A stretch of DNA of 64,000 nucleotides, from NCBI RefSeq assembly GCF_031450805.1, contig NZ_JARTVY010000001.1, positions 1,736,001 to 1,800,000 of the forward strand. The letters are read 5' to 3'. The position numbers and the translations under genes are program-made. A model generated the notes under the pieces. It saw only the letters and a program-made list of their open reading frames with translations. It was not told where the DNA came from and ran no database searches. Shown one piece after another: positions 17,376 through 29,392 of the stretch. Every line of letters starts with the position of its first letter. The first letter of the stretch is position 1. This DNA comes from Caballeronia sp031450805. GTDB taxonomy: Bacteria; Pseudomonadota; Gammaproteobacteria; Burkholderiales; Burkholderiaceae.

Positions 17376-18113
17376 TTATGCGGCGACGGCATCAGGCTCA
17401 GTTTCGGCCGCTTCGATGCGCCACACGCTCGTGCCTTTGACCGCCTTGTCGAGATCGTTAAGGACGGCTTCGTGTGCAGCGAGTTCGTCGGTCGTCGCAG
17501 CGATCACCGGCAGATCGAGATCGTCGAGCGAAATGCGCGGCGCGTCGCTCGCGCCTTCGAGCTGCGCTTCGCCCAGCATGTCGATGACGAGGCTTTCCTG
17601 GCCGCGCGTCATCGCCAGATAGACTTCGGCGAGCAGTTCCGAGTCCAGCAGCGCGCCGTGCAGCGTGCGATGTGCATTGCTGATGCCCAAGCGGTCGCAC
17701 AGCGCATCCAGCGAATTGCGCTTGCCGGGGAACATCTGCTTTGCGTGTACGAGCGAATCGATAACCCCCGCGCACATCTCCGTGACCTTCGGCAGTCCGA
17801 GCAGCGCGAACTCCATGTCGAGGAAGCCGATGTCGAACGGCGCGTTGTGGATGATCAACTCGGCGCCCGTGATGAAATCGCGCAACTCGGCGGCGATCTC
17901 GGCGAACTTCGGCTTGTCGCTCAGGAATTCGGTCGTGAGACCGTGCACGGCGAGCGCGCCCGGGTCGCTATCGCGCTCGGGATTCACGTAGAAATGCAGG
18001 TTGTTCCCGGTCAGCCGGCGATTCACGAGCTCGACACAGCCGATTTCGATGATCCTGTCGCCCGTGCGAGCGTTCAGGCCGGTGGTTTCCGTGTCCAGTA
18101 TCAGTTGGCGCAT
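17376..18113 (-). CDS. dnaQ: DNA polymerase III epsilon subunit (3'-5' proofreading exonuclease)
   Basis: A protein of 245 residues. The DEDDh exonuclease motifs are visible: D7-x-E9 in LDTETTGL, then HNAPFDIGFLD, and a C-terminal H-x-x-L-x-G-A-L-L-D-S-E-L-L segment. It proofreads replication errors within the polymerase III core. I chose the ATG at 18113 because the conserved strand begins two residues later. The gene follows rnhA by 25 bases on the same strand, the common rnhA-dnaQ arrangement. Confidence 0.97.
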   Translation of the reverse strand: MRQLILDTETTGLNARTGDRIIEIGCVELVNRRLTGNNLHFYVNPERDSDPGALAVHGLTTEFLSDKPKFAEIAAELRDFITGAELIIHNAPFDIGFLDMEFALLGLPKVTEMCAGVIDSLVHAKQMFPGKRNSLDALCDRLGISNAHRTLHGALLDSELLAEVYLAMTRGQESLVIDMLGEAQLEGASDAPRISLDDLDLPVIAATTDELAAHEAVLNDLDKAVKGTSVWRIEAAETEPDAVAA

Positions 18114-18138
18114 GAGATGTCTTTGTCGGTGCGTACGT

Positions 18139-18600
18139 TCAGCTGTCGGCAAGCGATGTCACGCCGCGATTGGCGAGCGCATCGGCGCGTTCATTCTCCG
18201 GATGGCCCGCGTGACCTTTCACCCAGCGCCATTCGATCTGGTGCTGCGCGACGAGCGCATCAAGCCGCTTCCAGAGATCGGCATTCTTGACGGGCGTTCT
18301 GGCGGCGGTCATCCAGTTCTTCTTCTTCCAGCCGTGTATCCACTCGCTGATGCCTTTCTGCACATATTGGGAGTCGGTGTGGATCACGGCATGGCACGGG
18401 CGTTTGAGCGCTTCGAGCGCGGCGATCACGGCCATCAGCTCCATGCGATTGTTGGTCGTGGCGGCTTCTCCGCCGAACAGCTCCTTTTCCAGCGAGCCAA
18501 AACGGAGCAGGGCGCCCCATCCGCCGGGGCCGGGATTGCCTTTGCAGGCGCCGTCCGTATAGATGTCGATTACTTTCGTCGATGCGGATTCTTCAGTCAT
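18139..18600 (-). CDS. rnhA: Ribonuclease HI
   Basis: A protein of 153 residues that degrades the RNA strand of RNA-DNA hybrids. Catalytic carboxylates are visible: the D in YTDGACKGNPGPGGWG, the E in NRMELMAVIAALEAL, the D in HTDSQYV, and a C-terminal ENERADALAN. The ATG at 18600 overlaps the TGA of the upstream methyltransferase gene, indicating translational coupling. dnaQ lies 25 bases downstream. Confidence 0.97.
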   Translation of the reverse strand: MTEESASTKVIDIYTDGACKGNPGPGGWGALLRFGSLEKELFGGEAATTNNRMELMAVIAALEALKRPCHAVIHTDSQYVQKGISEWIHGWKKKNWMTAARTPVKNADLWKRLDALVAQHQIEWRWVKGHAGHPENERADALANRGVTSLADS

Positions 18601-19421
18601 CAATGCTCGTTGCGAGTGTGCGGGGCGGCGACGGGCGCGAGGCCGGGCGCGAGCGCAGGCTTCTTCAGCTTGGCGGGACCGATGAGCCGCATGCCGCGCA
18701 CGCGCTTCACTGCGGTAATCATGTAAGCCGCGCCGAAGATGGGCCACCAGCGGTCGCCGGCAGGCTCCATGAACTGATAGCGCTGCAGCCATTTATCGGT
18801 GAGAAGCGGCGGACGATAGCAGCCAAACCGCCCGCGTTCAAGGTCGAATCCGAGCAGCTTGATCCAGTCCTTGATACGCGTGAACGCGATCATCTCGTGC
18901 GCGGCGGGCACGAACGGCCGTCCCGCCACCTTGCCGAGCGATTGTCGCGCCCCCCACAGGCTCAATGAATTGAACCCGAGAATAATCAACTGGCCCTCGG
19001 CCACGAGCACGCGCTCCGCTTCGCGCAGAAGCCGGTGCGGATCACGCGAGAACTCCAGCGTATGCGGCAGCACGAGCAGATCGACGCTCTGCGCCTCGAA
19101 CGGCAGGTCGAGCAGGTCGCACCAGACGGTGCTGCGGCCGTCCGGCGCGCTCGCGGCCGGCAGCGCACTGACGCCGTGGCCGGCGGCATGCGGCAGCGTG
19201 TACGGCGCGCTCGCGCCGCTTTCCGAATCGAGCACGAGCGCGCGACCCGTCATGCGGTTCTCGCGCAGCGCATCGAGTTGCGGCATGCCGAGCTGAAGCG
19301 CGTGATAGCCGAAAATGTCCGACACCACGCGATCGAGCTGCGCCTGCTCCCATTCGAGCACGTAGCGCCCCGGCGCGGAGTTCGTCCAGGCGGGCCAGTC
19401 TATAATCGCTCGGTCAGACAT
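18600..19421 (-). CDS. Class I SAM-dependent methyltransferase
   Basis: A protein of 273 residues with a methyltransferase fold. The post-I acidic strand appears as WCDLLDLPFEAQSVDLLVLPHTLEF, followed by the HRLLREAERVLVAEGQLIILGFN strand typical of the Methyltransf_11 group. The substrate is unknown. The gene is conserved next to rnhA and dnaQ in betaproteobacteria, which gives no direct clue to its role. It starts at ATG 19421, 17 bases from the divergent gloB start, so promoters of the two overlap. Confidence 0.85.
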   Translation of the reverse strand: MSDRAIIDWPAWTNSAPGRYVLEWEQAQLDRVVSDIFGYHALQLGMPQLDALRENRMTGRALVLDSESGASAPYTLPHAAGHGVSALPAASAPDGRSTVWCDLLDLPFEAQSVDLLVLPHTLEFSRDPHRLLREAERVLVAEGQLIILGFNSLSLWGARQSLGKVAGRPFVPAAHEMIAFTRIKDWIKLLGFDLERGRFGCYRPPLLTDKWLQRYQFMEPAGDRWWPIFGAAYMITAVKRVRGMRLIGPAKLKKPALAPGLAPVAAPHTRNEH

Positions 19422-19438
19422 GTTCGGATGCCGCGTAG

Positions 19439-20290
19439 ATGATCGCCATGGATTCACTTGCTGAAGATTCGTCCAAACGCACGCCCAAGCCGGTGCTGGA
19501 ATACGTGCCCGTCCCGGCGTTCGAAGACAATTACATCTGGATCCTGTCGGATTCGCGCGATGCCGTCGTCATCGACCCGGGCGACGCCGCGCCCGTCGAA
19601 GCGTATCTCGCCGAACGCGGCTGGCGGCTGACCGCTATTTTACTCACGCACCATCATCACGACCATGTCGGCGGCGTGAAAGCGCTGCTCGATAGCCGAA
19701 CGGCAGAGGGCGGCGTACCCGTCTACGGCCCGGCCGGCGAGCGCATCGAGTCTGTGACGGCGCGGCTTTCCGGCGGCGATACGGTGCGCATCGCGCAACC
19801 CGCGCTCGAATTGTCGGTCATCGACGTGCCAGGTCACACGGCGGGGCATATCGCTTATTTCCAGCAAGCCGATGCGCGCGGCACGCCGCATCTATTCTGC
19901 GGCGATACGCTCTTCGCAAGCGGCTGCGGGCGTCTTTTCGAAGGCACGCCGCAGCAGATGCTCGCTTCGCTCGATTCGCTCGCCGCGCTTCCCGACGACA
20001 CGCAGGTGCATTGCGCGCACGAGTACACGCTGTCGAACATCCGCTTTGCGCGCGCCTGCGAACCGGAGAGCGCCGCGCTCGCCCGCTGGAACGACGAAGC
20101 GCAGACCTTGCGCGCCGCCGGCAAGCCCACGTTGCCGACGACGATCGCTCACGAGAAGGCCGTCAATCCGTTCTTGCGCGTCGACGAGCCGGCAATTCAA
20201 GCCACGCTTTCTGCTCAGTCCGGCACGCCGGTCACGGACCGGCTCGACGCATTCCGCGTGATGCGCGGCTGGAAAGACAAGTTCCGCTGA
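19439..20290 (+). CDS. gloB: Hydroxyacylglutathione hydrolase (glyoxalase II)
   Basis: A protein of 283 residues, or 280 if the ATG at 19448 is used. It carries the metallo-beta-lactamase zinc motif T-H-H-H-H-D-H (70-76) and the glyoxalase II landmarks GHTAGHIAY, LFCGDTLFASGCGRLFEG and VHCAHEYTLSN. It hydrolyses S-lactoylglutathione in methylglyoxal detoxification. A TATAAT hexamer at 19401-19406 on this strand may be its -10. It is divergent from the methyltransferase gene. Confidence 0.95.
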   Translation: MIAMDSLAEDSSKRTPKPVLEYVPVPAFEDNYIWILSDSRDAVVIDPGDAAPVEAYLAERGWRLTAILLTHHHHDHVGGVKALLDSRTAEGGVPVYGPAGERIESVTARLSGGDTVRIAQPALELSVIDVPGHTAGHIAYFQQADARGTPHLFCGDTLFASGCGRLFEGTPQQMLASLDSLAALPDDTQVHCAHEYTLSNIRFARACEPESAALARWNDEAQTLRAAGKPTLPTTIAHEKAVNPFLRVDEPAIQATLSAQSGTPVTDRLDAFRVMRGWKDKFR

Positions 20291-20450
20291 ACGCCCGATT
20301 TCGCGCAGAACTTCATCCGATACATTGGAAACGGCGTTAGATACAAGATTTTGCAGGGGTTTTGCGCGCATTCTTATTGACGTCCTAGGTGCGGTTCCGT
20401 ACTATCGGCTCCAAATTTCCAAGCCTCACTTTTTGGAAGCAAAGACGTTC

Positions 20451-22100
20451 ATGCGACTAACACTGAGTGCGCTATCCGTCCTGATGCTGGCCGCCTGCGC
20501 CAGTCGGGGACCGACAGCGCCCGCCTCGAGTACCACCTCCGCCACTCCTACCGCCGCCTCGCAGCAAGAAGTCGCCGACACCATTCGCCGCACCGCAGCC
20601 GCCAAGGAAACCATCAACGTCGACAAGACGCCCGTCACCTCGCTCGCGGGGTCGGCCGACTTGTGGAGCCGCATCCGCAGCGGCTTTCAGATTCCAGATC
20701 TGCAAAGCGACCTCGTCGACATGCAGGCTAACTGGTATGCGCAGCGGCCCGACTACGTCCAGCGCATGACGACGCGTTCGCAGAAGTACCTGTATCACAT
20801 CGTCGAGGAACTCGAGCAGCGCCATATGCCGACCGAACTGGCGCTGCTGCCGTTCATCGAATCGGCGTTCAACCCGCAGGCGCTGTCGGTGGCCAAGGCG
20901 GCGGGCATGTGGCAGTTCGTGCCCGGCACCGGACGCGACTACAACCTCAAGCAGAACATGTGGCAGGACGAGCGGCGTGACGTGCTGGCGTCAACGAGCG
21001 CCGCGCTCGATTACCTTTCGCGTCTGCACGACATGTTCGGCGACTGGCATCTCGCGCTCGCCGCATACAACTGGGGCGAGGGCAACGTGCAGCGCGCCAT
21101 CGCGCGCAACGAAGCGGCCGGCCTGCCGACCGACTACGAAAGCCTGCGCATGCCCAACGAAACGCGCAACTACGTGCCGAAGCTGCAGGCGGTCAAGAAC
21201 ATCGTGGCCAATCCGCAGCAATATGGACTCGCGTTGCCGGATATCCCGAATCACCCGTACTTCGTGACCGTCACGACGGCGCGCGACATCGACGTGACCA
21301 TGGCCGCGAAGCTCGCCGGCATGAGCGTCGAGGAATTCCGCTCGCTGAATCCGTCGTTCGCCAAGCCGGTCATTCTCGGTGCGACGAACCCGCAGATTCT
21401 CCTGCCGTTCGACAACGCCGCTACTTTCCAGCGCAACCTCGGTTCGTACACCGGCGCGCTGTCGTCGTGGACCACGTACACGGTGACGGAGCGGGCGCGT
21501 CCTGCGGCCATCGCTGAAAAGATCGGCGTCGACGCGGACACGCTCATGTCCGTCAACCGCATTCCGGCGGGCATGCGTCTGAAGCCGGGATCGACCATCG
21601 TCGTGCCGCGCACCGATGACGACGACGAAGACATCAGCGCGGATGTCGCCGCCAACGCTATCCTCGCCGTCGAACGCGACGTGCCGGACACGCGCAAGAT
21701 GGCCATCCGCGTGCGCCGCAAGCAGACCATCGCCACGCTCGCGGATCGGTACAACGTATCGGTGGCGCAGGTAAAAGCATGGAATCGCACGAGTCGCGAC
21801 GTTTTCCTGCCGGGGCAGGTCGTCGTGCTGCACGTGCCGTATGGCCGTCCGGTCCCGGCTGAGCCGGGTCCGGTGCGCGTTGAAACCGTGGCGGCGTCGA
21901 GCCGTGCGTCGGGCGGCGTGAAGAAGATCGGCACGCGCGTGACGGCGAAAACGCCTCATGGCAAGGCGCCGGGCCATACGCTGACGCGTGTGTCGGCGTC
22001 CGGTGGCGCATCGAAAGCGGCCCACAGCAAGCCTGCCGCGCCGAAAGCAACGAAGACCTCGGCCACGCACGCCAGCAGCGCCAAGAGCAAGAAGAAGTAA
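20451..22100 (+). CDS. mltD: Membrane-bound lytic transglycosylase D with LysM repeats
   Basis: A protein of 549 residues with a lipobox LAAC near residue 17. A lysozyme-like SLT domain holds the catalytic glutamate in LPFIESAFNPQALS, followed by AAGMWQFVPGTGRDY and AAYNWGEGNV. The C-terminal part has at least two LysM modules (around TYTVTERARPAAIAEKIG and RVRRKQTIATLADRYNVS) for peptidoglycan binding, then a basic, Lys/Ala/Ser-rich tail. It cleaves glycan strands from the outer-membrane side. The ATG at 20451 gives a proper lipoprotein signal, so I reject the open frame further upstream. Confidence 0.93.
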   Translation: MRLTLSALSVLMLAACASRGPTAPASSTTSATPTAASQQEVADTIRRTAAAKETINVDKTPVTSLAGSADLWSRIRSGFQIPDLQSDLVDMQANWYAQRPDYVQRMTTRSQKYLYHIVEELEQRHMPTELALLPFIESAFNPQALSVAKAAGMWQFVPGTGRDYNLKQNMWQDERRDVLASTSAALDYLSRLHDMFGDWHLALAAYNWGEGNVQRAIARNEAAGLPTDYESLRMPNETRNYVPKLQAVKNIVANPQQYGLALPDIPNHPYFVTVTTARDIDVTMAAKLAGMSVEEFRSLNPSFAKPVILGATNPQILLPFDNAATFQRNLGSYTGALSSWTTYTVTERARPAAIAEKIGVDADTLMSVNRIPAGMRLKPGSTIVVPRTDDDDEDISADVAANAILAVERDVPDTRKMAIRVRRKQTIATLADRYNVSVAQVKAWNRTSRDVFLPGQVVVLHVPYGRPVPAEPGPVRVETVAASSRASGGVKKIGTRVTAKTPHGKAPGHTLTRVSASGGASKAAHSKPAAPKATKTSATHASSAKSKKK

Positions 22101-22132
22101 GCATCAACGGCTTGCCATGCTGCATTATTCCA

Positions 22133-22158
22133 CGCCGTCACCAAGGTGACGGCGTTTT
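22133..22158 (+). terminator. Intrinsic terminator after mltD
   Basis: CGCCGTCACC pairs with GGTGACGGCG and is followed by TTTTCATTT, 30-odd bases past the mltD stop. Confidence 0.8.
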
Positions 22159-22206
22159 CATTTGGCGGCACGGTTAAACTGGCAATCCAGAAGAATTAAG
22201 CAGGCA

Positions 22207-23448
22207 ATGAATCGCATGCCGTCCTCCGTTCGTCTCCGCGTCTTTCTGCTGTTCGCCGCCGGATACTTCGTCTCGTACGTATTCCGGGGCGTCAATCTCG
22301 GCTTCGCTCCGCTGATCACGCACGACCTCGGCCTGTCTGCCGCCGACCTCGGCTTGCTGACGTCGCTGTACTTCATCGGCTTCGCCGTGGCGCAGATTCC
22401 TGTCGGCGTGATGCTCGACCATTTCGGGCCACGGCCGGTGACGGCCGGCATGCTCTTGTTCGCGGCGGCTGGAATCTGGGTTTTCGGGGCTTCGCACGGA
22501 CTGGCCGGCCTGATGGCGGGGCGCTTGCTGATCGGCGTCGGGGTTTCGGTTTGCCTGAGCGCGGCGTTCAAGGCGTCGGCGCAGCATTTTCCCGTCGCGC
22601 GGCTGCCGCTCATCAACGGCTTTACGATGGCGGTCGGCGGACTGGGCGGCGTCGTGGTCGGCTCTCCGCTTGCCTCGCTGCTGCATGTCGCGAGCTGGCG
22701 GCAGGTTTGCGTGGGCCTCGGCGTCTTCACGATCGCCGTCGCGGCGGCCATCGTCCTGTTCGCGCCGCGCACCGCGGACACTCGCCATCAGGCCGATGTC
22801 GTCAGCCAGTTCAAGGGTACGTGGCACATTTTGAAGAGCGCGGCGTTCTGGAAGATCGGTTCTTTCTCGGTCGTGACGCAAGGCGTGTTCTACGCGATGC
22901 AATCGCTGTGGATTCGTCCCTATCTGCTGGATGTCATGGGCCTCACGCCCGCGCACGCTGCCGCGCTCGTCTCGGTGCTCGGTTTCGCGATGATGTTCGG
23001 CTGCGTCGGTTTCGGCGCGGCGGCGCGCGGGATGGAGCGGCGGGGCGTCACGGTGTACGCCTTCTGCGGTGCCGGAATGGCGCTGTACGTCGCCGTCCAG
23101 TTGCTGATGGTCCTGCGCGTGCCGTTGCCGCCAGCGGTGTTGCTTGCGGCTTACGGCATCTTCGGCGGCACCGGGATTCTCAGTTACGCGGTCATGGCCG
23201 AGCACTTTCCTTCGCATATGATCGGCCGCGCGAGCACGACGCTCACGCTCGTAATCTTCTTGCTGATCTTCGGGTTTCAGGTCGGTATCGGCGCGATGCT
23301 TTCGTTGTGGCCGACCGAGAACGGTCATTTTCCGGCGATCGCGCATCAGACCGTGTGGGCGGTGTTGATCGCGTTGCAGGCGGCGAGCGCCGTGTGGTAC
23401 ATGCTGCCGAGCCGGGCGCTTCGAAAGACCGAGCGGACCGCGTCGTAA
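22207..23448 (+). CDS. Major facilitator superfamily transporter
   Basis: A protein of 413 residues with twelve predicted transmembrane helices. The MFS motif A between helices 2 and 3 appears as GVMLDHFGPRPV, and the region YFVSYVFRGVNLGFAPLI resembles transporters of the glycerol-3-phosphate/nitrate-nitrite or sugar-phosphate type. The substrate cannot be assigned. I chose the ATG at 22207 (MNRMPSS); an in-frame codon 15 residues earlier overlaps the mltD terminator region. It appears monocistronic. Confidence 0.88.
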   Translation: MNRMPSSVRLRVFLLFAAGYFVSYVFRGVNLGFAPLITHDLGLSAADLGLLTSLYFIGFAVAQIPVGVMLDHFGPRPVTAGMLLFAAAGIWVFGASHGLAGLMAGRLLIGVGVSVCLSAAFKASAQHFPVARLPLINGFTMAVGGLGGVVVGSPLASLLHVASWRQVCVGLGVFTIAVAAAIVLFAPRTADTRHQADVVSQFKGTWHILKSAAFWKIGSFSVVTQGVFYAMQSLWIRPYLLDVMGLTPAHAAALVSVLGFAMMFGCVGFGAAARGMERRGVTVYAFCGAGMALYVAVQLLMVLRVPLPPAVLLAAYGIFGGTGILSYAVMAEHFPSHMIGRASTTLTLVIFLLIFGFQVGIGAMLSLWPTENGHFPAIAHQTVWAVLIALQAASAVWYMLPSRALRKTERTAS

Positions 23449-23797
23449 GCCTCGTCGAGGAACCGCTCCCGGCATCGACCGCAAGCGGACAATTCCCGAA
23501 ATATGGCCAAACCGTTGACTTCGCGCTATAATTCGAAGGTTTGAGCATATCAACCCGCACCCTAGCGCCTACCTCCCATTCCCCGTCGTTCGCTGCGCCT
23601 GGCAGCGCGCGCCGCACGCCGCCGATCGTCCGCTTCGATACTCCGCTTGCCGCGCGCAAGTGGGCCGCTTCGAGCCACGATGCCCGCCTGTGAGCCGCCG
23701 CCATCGTGCTAAGGAAAGCCGTGCTCCGCGAGCGCGGTCCCAAGCCTGAATTTCGGACAGACAGGTCGGTAACAGGGTGTTCCCCAAGGAGCTTCCC
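23449..23797 (+). promoter_or_regulatory. carAB promoter and long 5' leader
   Basis: This region of about 350 bases has no convincing gene. A perfect -10 TATAAT is at 23527-23532; the best -35 at the right spacing is only TGGCCA (23504-23509). Transcription from there gives a leader of about 260 bases. Within it are a short hairpin (CGCTGC/GCAGCG, 23591-23606) and a ten-codon frame from ATG 23680 to TAA 23712. I cannot say whether either is functional. Confidence 0.5.
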
Positions 23798-24940
23798 GTG
23801 TTGCCGTCATTCTCCCCCGCATTACTCGCACTTGCCGACGGCACGGTCTTTCGTGGTCATTCCATCGGCGCGGCCGGTTCGACGATCGGCGAAGTGGTGT
23901 TCAACACCGCCATCACCGGCTATCAGGAAATCCTGACGGATCCGAGCTATGCCCGCCAGATCGTCACGCTGACGTATCCGCATATCGGCAATGTCGGCGT
24001 GAACGCCGAAGACGTCGAAGCCACCAAAGTCCATGCCGCCGGTCTCATCATCCGAGACCTGCCGGTGCTGGCCTCGAACTTCCGGTCCGAGCAGACCCTT
24101 TCCGATTATCTGAAGGCGCAGGGCGTCGTCGGCATTGCGGGCCTCGACACACGCAAACTCACGCGCGTGCTGCGCGACAAGGGTGCGCAGAACGGCTGCA
24201 TTCTCGCCGGCAGCGACGACGAAGCCGAAGCGCTGCGTCTCGCGCGCTCGTTCCCCGGACTCGCCGGCATGGACCTCGCGAAAGTCGTGTCCACGCAGGA
24301 GCGTTACGAGTGGACCCAAAGCGAATGGCGCCTCGGCAGCGGCTATGGCGAGCAGAAGTCGCCTGAATTCCGCGTCGTCGCATTCGATTACGGCGTCAAG
24401 TACAACATTCTTCGCATGCTGGCCGAGCGCGGCTGCCACGTCACGGTGCTGCCGGCGCAGGCCAGCGCCGCCGATGCGCTCGCGCTCAATCCGGACGGCA
24501 TCTTCCTGTCGAATGGCCCCGGCGATCCGGAACCGTGCGACTACGCCATCCGCGCGACGCGCGAATTCATCGAGCGCGGCATTCCGACGTTCGGCATCTG
24601 CCTCGGGCATCAGATCATGGGCCTTGCCGTCGGCGCCAGGACGACCAAGATGAAGACCGGCCACCACGGCGCGAATCATCCGGTGAAGGACATGGAAGAC
24701 GGCCGCGTGGTCATTACGTCGCAGAATCACGGCTTCGCGGTCGACGCGGCCACGCTGCCCGCGAACGCGAAGGTCACGCATGTCTCGCTCTTCGACGGCA
24801 CGCTGCAAGGCTTCGCGCTGACCGACAAGCCGGCGTTCTGCTTCCAGGGCCATCCGGAAGCGTCGCCGGGGCCGCACGACATCGCGTATCTGTTCGACCG
24901 CTTCATCAAGCTGATGAAGTCGGCGAAGGTCGCTGCCTGA
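23798..24940 (+). CDS. carA: Carbamoyl-phosphate synthase small (glutaminase) subunit
   Basis: About 380 residues. It hydrolyses glutamine and channels ammonia to CarB for arginine and pyrimidine synthesis. The C-terminal class I amidotransferase domain has the nucleophile in GICLGHQIMG (Cys near 268) and the His/Glu pair in CFQGHPEASPGP. The start is uncertain. AAGGAG at 23786-23791 points to GTG 23798 or TTG 23801, consistent with the usual family beginning LPSF. A GTG seven codons upstream is in frame but would put the Shine-Dalgarno inside the gene. carB follows after 38 bases. Confidence 0.95.
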   Translation: MLPSFSPALLALADGTVFRGHSIGAAGSTIGEVVFNTAITGYQEILTDPSYARQIVTLTYPHIGNVGVNAEDVEATKVHAAGLIIRDLPVLASNFRSEQTLSDYLKAQGVVGIAGLDTRKLTRVLRDKGAQNGCILAGSDDEAEALRLARSFPGLAGMDLAKVVSTQERYEWTQSEWRLGSGYGEQKSPEFRVVAFDYGVKYNILRMLAERGCHVTVLPAQASAADALALNPDGIFLSNGPGDPEPCDYAIRATREFIERGIPTFGICLGHQIMGLAVGARTTKMKTGHHGANHPVKDMEDGRVVITSQNHGFAVDAATLPANAKVTHVSLFDGTLQGFALTDKPAFCFQGHPEASPGPHDIAYLFDRFIKLMKSAKVAA

Positions 24941-24978
24941 TAACGAACAGAAACCGTAAATAGACATCGAGAGCAGTT

Positions 24979-28233
<3,255 letters not shown>

Positions 28234-28263
28234 GGCTTCGATTACTGGTCCAAGCATCACGAG

Positions 28264-28322
28264 CCGCGGTTAAGCGGCGTCTCCTCGGTTTCGGGAGATG
28301 CGCTTAACCGCGGTAATTTTTT
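28264..28322 (+). terminator. Terminator-like hairpin in the carB-greA gap (possible greA attenuator)
   Basis: A perfect 13-base stem CCGCGGTTAAGCG (28264-28276) / CGCTTAACCGCGG (28301-28313) encloses an inner TCTCC/GGGAGA stem. It is followed by AATTTTTT ending at 28322. Only 24 bases then remain before the greA ATG. That is too little for a promoter plus leader, so greA transcripts probably have to pass this element. Confidence 0.85.
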
Positions 28323-28346
28323 GAAGTTTTTGTTTCTGGGTTGTCT

Positions 28347-28823
28347 ATGAGCACGATTCCCTTGACGAAGCGCGGCGCGGAGTTGCTGCGCGACGAATTG
28401 CAACGCCTGAAGGCTGTCGAGCGTCCGGCGGTCATCAACGCGATCGCGGAAGCGCGCGCGCAGGGCGATCTGTCCGAAAACGCGGAATACGACGCCGCGA
28501 AGGAAAAGCAGGGGTTCATCGAGGGCCGCATCGCGGAAATCGAATCCAAGCTGGCCGCCGCGCAGGTGATCGACCCGACAACGGTCGACGCCGATGGCCG
28601 TGTCGTGTTCGGCGCAACGGTGGAACTGGAAGACCTCGAATCGGGCGATACCGTCACCTATCAGATCGTTGGCGACGACGAAGCGGATATCGACCACGGC
28701 CTCATTTCGGTCAGCTCGCCGATCGCGCGGGCGCTCATTTCGAAGTCGGAAGGCGATGTCGCGTCGGTGCAGGCGCCGGGCGGCGCGCGCGAGTACGAAA
28801 TTATCGCGGTTCGCTACGTCTGA
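28347..28823 (+). CDS. greA: Transcription elongation factor GreA
   Basis: A protein of 158 residues, standard length. The N-terminal coiled coil (about 8-75) carries the tip acidic residues in DLSENAEYDAAKE, which stimulate RNA cleavage in backtracked polymerase. A C-terminal FKBP-like domain follows. I chose the ATG at 28347; a TTG two codons upstream is in frame. Its stop overlaps the start of the DUF4149 gene (TGATG). The hairpin immediately upstream suggests expression depends on read-through. Confidence 0.97.
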   Translation: MSTIPLTKRGAELLRDELQRLKAVERPAVINAIAEARAQGDLSENAEYDAAKEKQGFIEGRIAEIESKLAAAQVIDPTTVDADGRVVFGATVELEDLESGDTVTYQIVGDDEADIDHGLISVSSPIARALISKSEGDVASVQAPGGAREYEIIAVRYV

Positions 28824-29338
28824 TGGCGCACCGGCTCTTTCGCATCGTCACGATGATCTGGGTCGGCAGCCTGCTGACCCTCGGCCTCGTCGCCGCGCCC
28901 GTTCTCTTCTCGATGCTCGACCGCGCGGCGGCCGGATCGGTCGCGGCGCAGTATTTCCGCATCGAGGCGTTCGTCGGCGTGGTGAGTGCGCTGATCCTGA
29001 TCCTGATCGGCAATCGCTTCGTGAAAAGCGGGATTGCCGACTACAAGCGCGTGCGGTGGATTGTCGCGGTAATGCTCGGCTGCGTGCTCGTCGGCTACTT
29101 CGCGTTGCAGCCGTTCATGGAATCGCTGCGAGTGGCCGCGCAGGAAACGGGCGTCGCGCTGGCCGACTCGCCGTATGCGAAGCAGTTCGGCATTTTGCAT
29201 GGCGTGTCGAGCGCCATCTATCTGATTCAGTGCCTGTTCGGCGTTGCGCTGGTGTGGCGCCTGCCGGGCAACGCGCCGACCGCCATCGTGCCGAAGAACA
29301 AGTCGGCGAAGATGGCCGCCAAGCGCGCGCGAAGCTAA
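28823..29338 (+). CDS. DUF4149-family inner-membrane protein
   Basis: A protein of 171 residues with four predicted transmembrane segments and a short basic C-terminal tail. The arrangement, with an N-terminal WVGSLLTLGLVAAPVLF helix and a helix-loop GIADYKRVRWIVAV, fits DUF4149, a family without a known function. Its ATG overlaps the greA stop codon by one base, so it is translationally coupled to greA; this pairing is common in Burkholderiales. Confidence 0.85.
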   Translation: MAHRLFRIVTMIWVGSLLTLGLVAAPVLFSMLDRAAAGSVAAQYFRIEAFVGVVSALILILIGNRFVKSGIADYKRVRWIVAVMLGCVLVGYFALQPFMESLRVAAQETGVALADSPYAKQFGILHGVSSAIYLIQCLFGVALVWRLPGNAPTAIVPKNKSAKMAAKRARS

Positions 29339-29392
29339 ATCCGGGTTCGTCGATGGCGCGCGGACGGTTCGTCAGAGCCCGCGCCCCATCGA

